Positions 29,940-42,739 of a DNA stretch of 64,000 bases are shown piece by piece. The notes beneath the pieces were generated by a model. That model worked only from the letters and a program-made list of their open reading frames with translations, ran no database searches and was not told where the DNA came from. The DNA comes from Mytilus edulis (Eukaryota; Mollusca; Bivalvia; Mytilida; Mytilidae): positions 85,067,592 to 85,131,591 of the forward strand of contig NC_092345.1 in NCBI RefSeq assembly GCF_963676685.1, in the 5' to 3' direction. Within the stretch, counting starts at the first letter, position 1, and the number at the start of each line of letters is the position of its first letter. The position numbers were made by a program, and so were the translations under genes.

Positions 29940-31500
29940 ATGTATCAAGAACTGGCTGATATGACAACCTTCGACAATGACCGATCACCAACATTAGATC
30001 AAGATATACACGACACGCGAGCCCAGATGACAGGACTCCCCGCACCTGTTAGAGAACGATATATCGATGCAACACCCTCTGGAGAAGTACAGGTGCGGGT
30101 TAAGACGAAACCAACTAAACCAAGCCACGTAAGGAGCTCACTCTCAGATATCGGACCTTGCGGATTAAGGAGTGGACACAGTGAGTCGGATAAAGAACGT
30201 TTTGGCGGAGCGGAATTTTCTAGGAACAGAAATGATTCTGCATTTGATAGATCAACGGCATTCATAGTTGATAATCAACGGTTATCCCATGGAAGGAGAG
30301 ATATATCATCTGAAATCAGTCCAAATGATAGTAAATTTACTTCGGGGGACCCCGCGGACACTCGAGCGTTTGTTCAACGCCATCTGAATATATCTCACGA
30401 TCCTATATCGTTGGCTATGCCAAGTCGGGCTACCACGAGAGAGGAAAGGGTTACCCCATGGAAGATCCGCACTGACACTAGAGATCCCGATTCATTTGGA
30501 AATCGGAAACGGGACTTTGCGGACGTTATGTCAGGGTTTGAGGATAATTATCCTGGTCGTTGCGACAACCAATTAGGATGCCAACTTTCCGCATTGACGG
30601 ACAGACGGAGGGCAGAGGATAATATGACATCATTGCCGACCAACAGGCAACTAAATTCAGCAAGTACTACGCAGAAATAAAAGAATCCAACCAATTATGG
30701 CGGGGAGAGTAGTTTGCAGGACTATCAAGTCCACTTTAAGATGGTATCTGAGATGCATGAATGGCTGGGACGACACAACAAAAGCTCTTGAATTGGCAAC
30801 AAGTTGGAGGGGCTCTGCCCAAGCAGTTCTGAGTGACTTACGACCAGACTTAAGAAGCTATGAACACTTAGTAGCTGCTCTTACATCAAGGTTCCAACCA
30901 AGTAACCAGTCAGAATTATACAGAGCACAAATGAAGAATCAAACTCGTGGGAAGGGACAATCGTTGCCAGAACTAGCACAAAGTATCAAATTACTAGACT
31001 TGCATACCCTACAGCTCCTATTGAAGTACGAGAACAGCTAGCGCGCGATTGTTTCATGGATTCACTGAACGATCCAGATCTTGAATGGGCAGTTTTTCAA
31101 GGGAAACCAAAAACCATAAACGATAGTGTCAAAATAGGGCTAGAATACGAGGCATTTACATCAGGACATAGAAGGAAATACTCAAATAGAGCGCCTCTTA
31201 TACGCCAAACAACGGGAATTTCTATAAGTGACTCAGAGGAGTCAGAAGATATGGATAACATCATTGAAAGGTTGGCTAGGATAGAAAAACAGGAAACCAG
31301 AAAAAAAACAGCAGGATCTTGTTACTTTTGTGGGGCAAAAGGTCACATTAAAATGGAATGCAGAAAATTTCAGGCGTCGCTGGGGCGACAACAAAATAAT
31401 AATGTTAACCAGAAGGCAAATACTAGAACCTACACACAAGGCACACAAACAGCCAATCTTACGGGTGTGTTACCGCCGGGAAACTATGAAAGGTCGAGGG
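29940..31500 (+). pseudogene. Broken gag of the gypsy element
   Basis: ATG at 29940 opens 246 codons of Arg/Ser/Asp-rich matrix-like sequence, then the frame shifts near 30680. The capsid-like core continues in other frames ('SAQAVLSDLRPDLRSYEHLV', 'LTSRFQPSNQSELYRAQMKN', 'FMDSLNDPDLEWAVFQGKPK'). A CCHC knuckle (C-Y-F-C-G-A-K-G-H-I-K-M-E-C) lies at about 31320-31361, in the same frame as the following protease. At least three frame changes (near 30680, 30760 and 31040) kill the ORF. Confidence 0.82.
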
Positions 31501-31559
31501 GGGGGGGGGGAGGGGTCTCACCTTTGGCCGACACTTTCATTATTAATGAGGGATTATGT

Positions 31560-34500
31560 ATTGAATTTTCTAATGAACAAATGAAGCATGATAGTTTATA
31601 TTTAAAAATTAATTTAAATGGAATTTTTGTCAATTGTTTGATTGACACTGGATCAACAATGTCCATATTACATAGTCGAAAATATTTTTCAATACCAGAA
31701 TCTCAAAGACCCGTATTGTCTAAATCTGGTGTCCGTTTAAAATTAGCAAATGGAGACCTCTAGGCAACTATTGGAAAAGCAGAATTTTCCATTACAATAA
31801 ACGGGAAATGTTTTCAACACATCTTATTGATACCCGATATTGATACGCCGGTTAATTTGGGATATGATTTACTCAACCGACACAACTGTAAGATTGACCT
31901 TGGCAAGGGTACTATAACATTTGGAGGCACTGAGATTGCATGTCAGAAAGAGTCGCTAATGGCGTCTATTTTTAAGGTTACCATTGACGAAAATATTACG
32001 CTACCTCCTTTTTCGGAATCCATTATCCGAGCAACAATAGTAGGAGATTCGAGTCATATTTCTGACGCTATTATTGATCCAAGTACCGACACGAATTTTC
32101 ATGTCGCATGATCGGTAGTTGACCCTAGCAATTGTATAATACCGATGTGTATTGTTAACATGATTGACACACTACCATATGGTTCCTTTCAGTCGGAACC
32201 TCCTGAAAGGAGTGTGGTAGCAAGAACTAATATAATTACCACTAATAAACAGGACACAGATAAGATTTATTCAATCTTATCTCACCACCTTGAGGATCTT
32301 TTCGTGGCAAGTAGTCGTGTGTTGTCCGAAGAGCAGAAATTGCAGTTGAAACATCTACTGATCCGACATAGCGATGCTTTTGCAAAATCAAAGAACGATT
32401 TGGGTTATAGTGACCTCATTGAACACCGAATGTGGCCGAATCTGACAAAGAAAAGACGAGTATTGTAACAACTAAAGGCCTTTTCCAGTTTAAAGTAATG
32501 CCATTTGGTTTATGCAACGCTGTTTCGAAAGACTCATGGAGTGCGTTCTGTCAGGGCTGAATTGGCAAATTTGTCTGCTGTATTTGGATGATGTCATAAT
32601 TTTTGCAGATTCTTTTGAAGAGCACCTGTCCCGTTTAGAACAACTTATATCAAAAATCAAAAATCAAAAATGCAAATCTAAAAATATCACCAAAGAAATG
32701 CTCGTTTTTCCAGGAAAAAAATAATTTCCTTGTCACGTGGTATCAGAAGATGGAGTTGCTACAGTCCCTTATAGGATAGCAGCTATAAAAGAGTGGCCTA
32801 CCCCTAAAACAGTTCACGAGGTGCGAAGTTTCATAAGTTACCTGCTCCTACCATAGGAGGTACATTCGTGGATTTTCCGACATAGCTAGGCCATTTCATA
32901 AACTTTCAGAAAAGGGAGATCGATTTAAATGGACACAAGAATGCCAAAAAGAGCTCGATACACTGAAGGAATGCCTAATCTCAGCTCCGATACTTGGATA
33001 TCCGGATATTAGCAAACCTTTTATCTTGGATACCGATGCTAGTGGGTACGGAATTGGGGCGGTGCTATCCCAAGTAACAGACGAAAAATAGCAGGTTATA
33101 GCGTATTTCAGCAAGAGTATGAATAAACCCGAACGGAACTACTGTGTCACTCGACGGGAGTTGCTAGCAGTAGTTATGTCCATCAAACATTTTCATCACT
33201 ATTTGTATGGAGTCCCGTTCCTGGTTAGGACAGATCACGGCGCACTCAATTAGATAATGAATCAAAAACATATAAGGTCAAACCGCGTGATGGTTAGAGA
33301 TCCTTGCCTCCTATAATTTCACCATTCAACACAGACCTGGCAGGCAACACAATAATGCAGATGAACTCTCGCGACGTCCATGTTCTCCGTGTACATACTG
33401 CACCCGTCAAGAAAGTAAGAACAGATAAAATACCGAGAAGGATGACATTGAACATGTCAGAGTCGCGGAAGGAACCACAAAGGAACCTGAAATATTCGAT
33501 ACCGAAGAAGTCGACATAGAAGATAACACGCACAGCTTTGAATGAGTACAAAGTAGAAGTCTCGAGGAAATCGCAATTGCTCAACAAAACGACACAGTTT
33601 GAAGCAATTATGGGAGATGAAATTGAAAGGTACGGAAAGGCCCAATTGGGAAGAGATTTCTTTCCAAAGCATAACTTTGAAAGTTTATTGGGCCCAATGG
33701 AACAAGATAAAGTTGGAAAATGGTGTCCTATATAGGTGTTGGCAATCCAAAGACAAGGGTGAAATAACTCAGTTAATCTTACCTGACTGTTGGCATGAGG
33801 AAGTCATGAAAATGCTGCATGACGATCCACTCGCTGGACATTTTGGCCAACATCGCACCTTAGCCAGAGCTTCGAGAAGATTTTACTGGGCAGGTTACAA
33901 GGATAACGTGATACAATGGTGTCGACAATGTAAAACGTGCGAAGCTCGTAAGAAACCCCAGAAACATTATCGAGGACTTATGAAGCAGTATCTGGTGAGG
34001 GCACCTTAAGAACAGGTGGCTATTGACATTCTTGACCCTTTGCCCAAACCTCATTCAGGTTACCGATACACCTTCGTTCTCACGGACTATTTCAGTCGAT
34101 GGGCCGAAGCCTACCCTATGATTGGTCTGACCGCCGAAGAAGTCGCTGAAATTTTTGTCAATCAATACTTTTCATTTTTAGCCATGGCGTTGTCAGTTTG
34201 TTTTAGATTTATGAGTTTGACTGTCCCTTTGGTATCTTTCTTCCCTCTTTTGTGACACGTTTTGGAGTTCAAAAACAGTTGCACACAGATAGAGGAACTC
34301 AGTTTGAGTCCAAACTGTTTCAGGATCTATGTTTCAGATTGAATATAGACAAGACAAGAACCACAGCAATGCATCCACAAAGTGATGGAATGGTAGAGCG
34401 GCTAAACAGGAAGATATTTTGAGTAAATACATAACTAAACATCAAAAAGACTGGGATAAACATCTACAGTTAGCTCTCATGGCTTACAGGTCATCCGACC

Positions 34501-35051
34501 ATGAGAGTACAGGGTTTTCGCCCTTCATGTTGATGTTCGGAAGGGAAATTGAACTTCCCGTTGACCTGATTTATTGATCTTACCCAGATAGTATAGAGAC
34601 AGAGGAGAAATCCGAGAGTGATTATCTTAAAGATTTACGAAAGGGACTTTGGGACATACACGATGTCGCAAGAGTGAAAATGAAACACGTAAGTGATAGA
34701 CAAAAACGTCAGTACGACACTAGGGTACATTCGCGACAATACCGTGTCGGTGATGCTGTCTGGATATTCAACCCATTGCGAAGAAAAGGGTTAAGTCCAA
34801 AACTGCAACCACACTGGATAGGACCTTACATCATTAGAGAAGTTTATACAGACTTACTTTATAAAATAGCCCGGCAAAACGGATCGAAAGAAATAGTCAT
34901 CCACCATGACAGGTTGAAACCCTATTTCGGTTCTCCCGATACAGTTCTGGAATCATCGTCTGATGTAATAGATATTGAAGAACCGGATCTCGTTTCGTCG
35001 CGTCCTTCGAGACTAAGAAAGAAGCCGATATACCTAAACGATTTTGTATAA
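31560..35051 (+). pseudogene. Broken pro-pol of the gypsy element
   Basis: Protease 'CLIDTGSTMSIL' is at about 31636, with in-frame stops at 31761 and 32109. Just after 'DLIEHR' (about 32430) the frame joins 'EKTSIVTTKGLFQFKVMPFG', so the first RT motifs, including the first catalytic Asp, are deleted. 'LLYLDDVIIFAD' (YxDD) survives at about 32578. RNase H has 'FILDTDASGYGIGAVLSQ' near 33020. Integrase has the HHCC zinc region (H-x-x-x-x-x-H to C-R-Q-C-K-T-C, 33820-33945), the first Asp in 'AIDILDPLP' (about 34020), then a repeat insert, then 'HTDRGTQFES', 'MVERLNRK' and a C-terminal 'WIFNPLRRKGLSPKLQPHWI' block. Many stops; not functional. Confidence 0.88.
34172..34251 (+). repeat. 80-bp repeat inserted in the integrase gene
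   Basis: Integrase coding sequence breaks after 'NQYF' (about 34170) and resumes at about 34251 with 'TRFGVQKQLHTDRG'. The intervening ~80 bp ('agccatggcgttgtcagttt' through 'ctttcttccctctttt') matches 58190-58268 and 59075-59163. CTTT at both edges may be a short target duplication. Confidence 0.8.
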
Positions 35052-35240
35052 TTTTAGTAAAAAGGGTTCGAAATTAAATCAGGGTTTTATAGTCAAAATT
35101 TATGGTTAAGGATTATCAAATGGTTGAACAGGGTGGGGGGTAGGACTAAACATATAAAGCTGTTAAGGAAAATCAAATCTGTGGCTCTAGTATCTCCTGT
35201 TTGTGTTTTCTCGGACTCATGGTTCAATTTTATTTTCCCA

Positions 35241-36550
35241 GATGTTCACCTGTAATGAGTGTATGAGGAATTATCCCACTTTGGAGAGTCTAAAGAGGCA
35301 CATTCGCTATACGCACACTGAGAATAGAGTGACATGTAGATGGTGTCCCTACGACGTTTCAACCAATGCCACCTACAGGATGAGAAAACATGAGAAAACC
35401 AAACACTGGTACAAGTTCAAGGATGAAAGTAAAGAAAACCAAAAGACACCCACAAAGAAAATACCATCAGAGGTAAGGAAAGTAGAAAAAAAAGAAGACG
35501 CAGAGTTCCACTAACTCTGAGTCTACAAAATTGCCCTCAGCAGAATGCCCACCACTGAGGAAACATTCACCCATGTGAGTGGAATTCGAGGAACTCATGG
35601 CCACTAAACATACCAACCCTACAGAAGACCTACTGTTTTCGTTACCATTTATTGCAGTAGCAGAGATAAGAATTCGATAGATAACACTCCCCTTATGAGT
35701 ATTCAGGAGCTTGATAAATCAGTAATGCAGGATCAAGAACAAGCCAAGATAACAACTAATAACGTTCAAGAGCCAGATGGTCTTGAAATTAAGAAAGAAA
35801 CAGTAGTCATGGATGACCAATCAGTTCCGGTCAGTGAGGACATCCAAGAGCCAGATTAAAATGTAATTAGTGAATGACCAGAAGAGGGCACAGTCACAGA
35901 GGTGATTGAGCAATTGGTAGAGGTTACAGAGGACGGAATTGATGTCATTCAGGAAGACATAAGGGTTGTCGAGATAGATGGGATGACGTCCACGCCAAAC
36001 TACCTCCCATCCAGAATTACTCCTACTCATTTAAAATTTAAAAATATATGACTACAGACACTTTGGACTGCCTGAGGAGAAGGACACAGAGGATCCTAGA
36101 CAGGGGCTTCTTTGTCCACCTTCATCTTATCACTCTTCTAATGAGGCTGTACTGTTGAAGAGACTCAGTGAACAGGCTAGAAGAAACAACATCACTACTA
36201 CCATTTTGACAGATGGTTATTCTGGTCTAATCAAAACTGAGAGATGTGAGCTCCCGGATGGAACGATCTATTCACTTACCAGCCACTGTGTACCAGAAAT
36301 CCCAGTCCTTAGATACAGGGCCACTGGAGTTCAGGCTTCTACTACACTCGAAACTCGTGATGAAAATGTACAAGTTACTCCACTAACCACTATTTCAGGA
36401 ACCCAAACAGAAAAGATGTCGGAAATTCCAAAGAAACGCACGAGGATAAAGAAAGCAGTTGTGACATTATTGCATGTAGATTTTTCTAATTGTGTTAAAA
36501 GACATTACAGCCGAACAATGTGTGCATCAAATTCAGTATTATACAAATAA
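35241..36550 (+). pseudogene. Third ORF in env position: C2H2 zinc-finger protein
   Basis: It starts at the ATG before 'FTCNECMRNYPTLESLKRH', 190 bp after the pol stop and inside the element. It has two C2H2 fingers: C-x2-C-x12-H-x4-H, then C-x2-C-x13-H-x4-H ('TCRWCPYDVSTNATYRMRKH'). A Lys/Glu-rich stretch, a long acidic region (e.g. 'VIEQLVEVTEDGIDVIQED') and a C-terminal region ('YRHFGLPEEKDTEDPRQGLL', 'EIPKKRTRIKKAVV') follow. The frame is continuous apart from about one or two shifts and several stops, so the ancestral protein was roughly 430 residues. No signal peptide or membrane segment is seen, so it is not an envelope. Function unknown; nucleic-acid binding is likely from the fingers. 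Confidence 0.72.
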
Positions 36551-36641
36551 TGTGTTCATTTAACTATTGTTTTTTTTTTTTTTGTGCTCACTTATTGACT
36601 ATTATTGTTAAATGCGTTCAGTTTGGGGACAAACTACATTT

Positions 36642-36654
36642 GGTAGGGGGGTAT
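36642..36654 (+). promoter_or_regulatory. Polypurine tract of the gypsy element
   Basis: GGTAGGGGGGTAT lies directly before the 3' LTR start TGTAACGGTC. Confidence 0.8.
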
Positions 36655-37647
36655 TGTAACGGTCTCGTTATTTGATTTACAACCATCACGGTTCTGTTAT
36701 GAACGTTGGGAGGGCTAAACAAGTTTCAAGCATTTACTGGACTTATATTCGTGAAATTACATCGTTATTATTAACTGTTTCGGGAATGTCAGGTTCATTT
36801 CATTACTCCAACTGAACGTTTATTTTATGTGTAATGTATAAAGAATTCTTACCTTTACGATTTATTGTTTGCATTCCGTGGTAGCATCTAAAAGTACTCA
36901 TGTCTATGATTTGAAGTCCCGTTATTTTTATGTACATTGATTTTCATGTACGACGCTCTGGTATCAGATATTGTCGTCGCCATTATTGTTGACAAATTAC
37001 GTCACAAATTGAACCTTGGGAAAGTGCAGGTGGCATGACGTCACACAAGTGAACGTCAATTCTTCTCTATTCTTATACAAAATCTGTGTTACGATGTGTC
37101 TTAGTGTGTCGTCTTTGTATATAAATTTGCGACACCCAAGCACTCGGGTTCAGTCTTGTTTCGTCTGGGCGCCATTCCTACGACTTTCAAATAACTAAAG
37201 CTGCTCACATATTCTCGTCTTAAGGTTAGCATTTAGGATTATAGAAATATTAAAAAGGGTTAAAAAAATATTTCGGGATATTATTTACGATTTATCATTG
37301 TCAATAACTGTCCTTAATTTGCATTAAGCGAATTATACTGATTCGGTACAACACTGCGACACGGTGCTGACACACATAAGTGTGTCGTGTTTCTAACAAC
37401 CCACATAAGGCAGATTTTTATACATTCGTTATGTAAATGAAGACACGAAATTCACTTTTGAAAGTTATATGATACAAGGTGTATTTAAATAAATAGAAGA
37501 TTATATTGGAATTATTAGCTTTGAATAGGTGTTATGTAGTATTTAGGCCTTATAGGACGACACACTTCTAAAGCAGTAAAATAGGAATAACTCGACACAC
37601 ATGCTTATATCATATAAGAGAATATTGTTTTAGTAAAGGAATAAATT
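36655..37647 (+). repeat. 3' LTR of the gypsy element, truncated
   Basis: Aligns to 26162-27150, including the CRE (37036-37043), TATATAAAT and initiator. It stops at 'ggaataaatt' (about 37647) and runs into unrelated DNA. The ~450 bp that should follow (29426-29876 in the 5' LTR) are missing. Confidence 0.85.
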
Positions 37648-38066
37648 TGCTCCCACATTAATTCTTTTATAAGGATTTTTGTCATTTGCTTACTATTCAT
37701 CTTTTACTTTGTTTTTTTAGCTGCAATATCCGTCTTACGTTTTCTTTTCTTTTTTGTGTTATTCACTACTGTAAACCTATTGGTTGACGTCCGTTGGCAA
37801 ATGTTCATGCATATCAAAATCGAGTGCACATTAACAACAAATTCATCAGCCCTACAATTGCACAGATCCAATAATAAGCTATTCTTTTATTATTTATACT
37901 TGTCACTTGTTTATTTCGAAACAGTTTCATCCTTTTTTAGCAAACAAATACTGCAACAAATCTTCTTTTACCACATGTAAAGAAAAAAAAAACACTGATA
38001 AAACTGAATATTTGTAAAACTGATATTAACTATATTACTTGATAGATATTACCCATTAGACTGAGG
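37648..38066 (+). other. 5' flank of sulfatase copy 2
   Basis: About 420 bp between the truncated LTR and the copy 2 ATG. From about 37957 it resembles the bases before copy 1. No other gene is seen. Confidence 0.45.
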
Positions 38067-38382
38067 ATGGATGTGTTTATGTATGGATTGCTTCTTTTAA
38101 CACTGTCTAAATGCGTGGTATCAAAAACACCACATATTGTGTTTATTGTGGCTGATGATTTGGGTAAGTCTATTTTTTAAATGATTTTCAACAAGAGGAA
38201 AGAACGACAAAACAAAACAGTAAGTTATTTCTTGAAAGAGAAAAAGATTAAACTTTTTCTTTAGTTCTCTGATACTTTTAAAAGTGCCTCATAACATGAT
38301 CAAATTAGAGTGTATAGTGTATGAAGTCTTCAAAACGAGCTAAAAATAGGTAAATTAAAAACCAACCAAATGTTCAAAGAAC

Positions 38383-38815
38383 AATTGAAACTCTTCCCAG
38401 TAGTCAGCACTTCGGTGTTGATGATATGAATATTAAAATATAATCCTGGTACCTTTGATAACTATTAACATCACTGGGTTTGCTGGTGGACGTTTGGTCG
38501 CCAAGGGTATCACCAGCCAAGTAGTCAGCACTTCGGTGTTGACATGAATATCAATTGTATGGTCAGTTTTATAAATTTCCTGTTAAAAAACTATGAATTT
38601 TTCGAAGAACTAAGGATTTTCTTATCCCAGGAATAGATAACCTTAGCCGCATTTGGCACAACTTTTAGGAATTTTGGGTCATCAATGCTCTTCAACTTTG
38701 TACTTGTTTGGCCTTATAACTATTTTGATCTGAGCGTCTCTGATGAGTCTTATGTAGATGAAACCCGCGTCTGTCGTATTAAATTATAATCCTGGTACCT
38801 TTGATAATTATTTCC
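38383..38815 (-). repeat. Dispersed repeat family B, intron 1 of copy 2
   Basis: 'agtagtcagcacttcggtgt' occurs twice (38399 and 38520), around 'cgccaagggtatcaccagcc'. Then come 'caacttttaggaattttggg', 'gagcgtctctgatgagtctt' and 'aatcctggtacctttgataa'. This is nearly the full family B length, read in reverse relative to the 25700 copy. Confidence 0.65.
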
Positions 38816-39199
38816 ACATCAATTTTCTAAATAATTGACACGAAGTCACTTATGGTTTACTCAAACATGTTATTTTAGTATAGGTTTTATTCAAAGTGAT
38901 TCAATAAATGAATGGTTTTTATGTACTTTTGTCACTTGTTTATAATGTTTATAATTATATTGAAGATCAGTCAATATTACGTTTTTAATGTTTTTTTTAG
39001 GATGGAACGATGTCGGATTCCGTAATCCGGATATTATTTCTCCTAACATAGACTATCTAGCAAAGAATGGGATGATATTGAACAATTCTTATGTTCAACC
39101 AGTCTGTACTCCGTATGTATTCATAACTACAATTAATACATAAAGACATTGTTTCAGGCTTGAGTCTGAGCTATAAACATAAGTTTCATAATGTTAAAT

Positions 39200-39420
39200 T
39201 AGATCAATACGATTGATTGGTGGATTGATTGGTGTTTAACTTTCAACACCATTGTGTAATTTCGTGTTATGGTGGTCAGTTTTTTTGTTGTTGAGGAAGA
39301 TGTAGTTCCCAAGAGATAACCACCGACCTTCAGTCGGAAAACTGATAATCCTAGTCCATTAAAATTTGAGTCGAGTGCACCTTCCCTGTGCAGGATTTGA
39401 ATTCATTTCTTAATATAATT
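39200..39420 (-). repeat. SINE-like repeat, intron 2 of copy 2
   Basis: 'gattgattggtgtttaactt', 'gataaccaccgaccttcagt' and 'gagtcgagtgcaccttccct' are followed by 'caggatttgaattc'. Its reverse complement (GAATTCAAATCCTG) resembles a tRNA B box (GGTTCGAATCC). It fits a degraded tRNA-derived SINE on the minus strand; assignment is tentative. Confidence 0.45.
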
Positions 39421-40689
39421 TCAGGTACTTGAAATGTTTATCCGTCTTTTTTTTTTATTAAATCAGTCAATATATAAAATGCCTAAAAAACCTAAAAAAT
39501 TTTTTACAAAATGCCCAAAGTTTGCCGTCGTTTAACAATATGTCTAAATTAACAAAATGCTTGTTGCTTACATGTTTATGATATATTTTTTTCTTTTTGA
39601 GATCAGATCGAATATGAATAGGTTAGTATTATAGTTTATGTGTATGCATTTTATGTTTACAACTTCGTGCATGCAAATTTGTGAGCGAATGATACTTTCT
39701 TCTTTTAGGTCAAGAAACGCTTTTTTATCAGGATTTTATCCATTCAAATCAGGATTGCAGGTAAGACAAAATATATACTACTTTATACAGAGTAGAGTAT
39801 TTTCGAACCACAAATCCAGAAACTACAACACGGTTTAAGTGAATGAGACTTGTGTCTATATAATGTTCTGGTCGAAAATGTTATTTAAAATCCTTTTCCC
39901 ATGTTTTCTAAGATTTGTAATTTTAAGAAATGAATTGGAAAGTAACAACAATATGTTGGCTAATGTGCAATTAAACCGGTGTTCCTATACAAAAACTATT
40001 AGCAACAAAACGTTTAAAACATCAATGAACCATGATGTGCGCAAATGCAAATATTATTGGAATCTGCGATAAAATAGGCGAAGAAAACAGTTGACGTGAC
40101 GATGGTGTTGACTCTTATTCCTTTATTATTTCAAATTTAGAAATAGAAATAAGCAGTACAGACACATAATTGGTCTCAAGGTATCAAACAGTTCCCAATA
40201 CATTCACCGCCAGATGTACGTTTGAATATATTGCATTCATTTTTTATACATCGTTTATCCTCGTGTATTGTATTTTCGACCTATTTCCGAATTACTCTTT
40301 TATATGTTTGAACATAGAAATGGTTTCTTTTTTAAGAATCACTAGTATAATTGTGCATATCTTTATTTTTTTTTTATATTTGAGTTCATTAGATCAATGG
40401 CATCTTTTTTGAGAAAAAAAAGCGTCTTGTGTTTTCGACCTATTTAAGAAACGGGTCCAAAGTCGGAAATGACATGTCGTACAAATCCGGAATAGGTAAT
40501 AATTTGATGCCAAGGTTCATATCAAAATGTTAGAGGCGATTAAACTTATGACATAATGAATTAAGTGGTTACATATACAACTATAAGACATAAAATATTA
40601 TTTTGATATCTTATAATCCTGGTACCTTTGGTAACTATTTTTGATTATTTAAATATATCTTACTTGATGTTATTTGGAATCCGTGTATG

Positions 40690-40860
40690 ATCTTGTCTAG
40701 GATCTTGTATACTTCATGCAGAGGCGGATTCAGGGGGCAGGGGGCCCGGTCCCCCCTTTTTGGGAAAAAATTTGGTTGCTTATAAAGGGAATCACTGAAG
40801 CGTGACTGAAGCGGGCCCCCTCTTAGGCAGTCAGTGGGTCCCCACATGACTTTGATCAAT
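40690..40860. repeat. GC-rich MITE-like repeat, intron 3 of copy 2
   Basis: 'gcagaggcggattcaggggg' and 'cccggtccccccttttt' lead to 'gggaatcactgaagcgtgac' and 'agtcagtgggtccccac'. It is the only long G/C-rich block in the neighbourhood and matches, from memory, a repeat widespread in invertebrates. The minus-strand 74-aa ORF over it is a shadow. Confidence 0.5.
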
Positions 40861-42739
40861 ATTTTAGTTAAGGAATTGTGAAGCGAGATGGGTGAGTATT
40901 GTCTGCAATTTCCACTGACAGACTGTTTTTTCTGTTAATAAAATTAATTGATATTTCATTTTTTCAGTAAAAAGCTGTACGGATCATGCAAATTTCCGTG
41001 TTGAAAATAACTTTAAGTATTACAACTAACCACATGACAGTCATGTGACTTAATGACCTTGATGTAATCTTCCCATGCAAAACGACTTTTGCCATTTTTT
41101 TTTTGAAAATTTGTTTATTTTTGATAGTTTCTTTTGTAAGGGAAAACTAGTATTAGTGAAAAGGTCCAAAAACTGTGATATCGAATAAACAATCGTAAAT
41201 ACTTAACTATAATTACTTTATTTGGAAAATCTTCACCACAAGTGGTATTATTTGCTATTGTTACTAAGTATATGAGCCGAATATGACGTCACGTGGGCAT
41301 GCACAGAATACGGGAAGTGAAAGTAGAATTAGATCGAAAACGTAAGACGGTCGAAAACACAATACGAGACGATCGATAAGCATTATTCGTCAACTTCCTT
41401 CAAATTACTGCGGGAAATCGCGAGACGTTATATATTATATCCAAACAATTAGACATTATTTTTGACAAATGTAACCATTGATTTTATTGTTTCTTTCAGA
41501 ACTTTGTCATTGTACCATGGGCACCATCATGTGCACCCCTTAATCGGACATTTTTGCCACAGACATTGAAAGAACTTGGATATGCAACGCATATGATTGG
41601 AAAGTATACAATTTCGTTTTTACTGAAATTAGTATATTTTTTTTTCAAGAAGTCAATAATTAAAAGTCTCCGACTTACTTCCTAACGCAAGCATACATCT
41701 TTTGTATTATGCACACTTTCCTGATTTGTCATTTCTATCATATCACATATTGTTCTTTTGAGTTTTGATTTCGCAGCTTTTTAAAAATGTTTACTAATAT
41801 AATTCTGAAATATTTCAGAACTGTTGGATAAAAATCAGTATTTACATAAAGTTAACAAGTATTAAACAATTTGTTTATAAGCTATGGTTCCTAAAAAATG
41901 AAAATCAGAAACCTCGGATATATCATGTATATAGTTATCAAAGGTACTAGGATTATAGTTTAGTATATTTGTTTCAGGTGGCATTTGGGAATGTGCAAAT
42001 GGGAATGTACTCCGACATACCGTGGGTTCGATACATTTTATGGATATTATAACGGAAAAGAAGATTACTTTAACTATACCATTTGTAAGCCTAAGACATA
42101 AGATATGAAAAGCATCATGTATTTAATAGTATTTTCTGTCGTTTCACTACATGTATAGGTCAAATCTACAAAAATAAAATTAAATGATACAAGTGCACTT
42201 TTTTTAGCAGGAGATTGATCTATTTTTGTCTAATGCAAATGATTAACAATTTTCATATTTAAAAATAAACAACAACTTTTACAAATTGTAACTTGGATGG
42301 AGAGTAGTCTCATTGGTATTCATACCACATCTTCTGATATCTATGTATATAAAGAAATATACATTATATATCAGATTAATACTGCTACATGTGTAAGACA
42401 ATACAAATCAAAACCAATGAGTAAACAAAGACTCATGTAATTGATATTTAAAATTTCATTCCTCCTTATTCCAGTTAATCATACAGATTTCCGTGATAAT
42501 AAAGAACCTACACGACCATACGAATACTCTACGGTAAGATTGCCAGGTTTATTAGATAATGAGGTGTGTGCGTGGACTTGTGTATATATGTTTGAGGGTG
42601 TAATGCTCTGGTATATTGGTTAAACAATGGTATATTAACGCGCAAAACCACGATATATTTTGTCTAGGAAAATTGTTCTTAGACTAAACAAAAAGCACCA
42701 CCACATTTACCAGTTCAAGTGAATAGATAAAGAAAGGCA

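Larger units (their letters stand above)
26162..37647 (+). mobile_element. Decayed Ty3/gypsy LTR retrotransposon with third ORF, between the sulfatase copies
   Basis: The 5' LTR is 26162-29876 with a LINE inside it, then a tRNA-Leu-type PBS (29878-29895), broken gag-pro-pol (29940-35051), a third ORF with C2H2 fingers (35241-36550), a PPT (36642-36654) and a 3' LTR (36655-37647) that lacks its last ~450 bp. The LTRs differ at several sites per 150 bp in the first part, far more than those of the Gag-Pro element, so this insertion is older. Gene order PR-RT-RH-IN is that of Ty3/gypsy. The copy is dead: stops, frameshifts, an RT deletion and an insert in IN. Confidence 0.88.

Noticed and set aside
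35203..36550. Envelope gene of the gypsy element
   Set aside because: No signal peptide, transmembrane helix or fusion-like segment; two C2H2 fingers instead.
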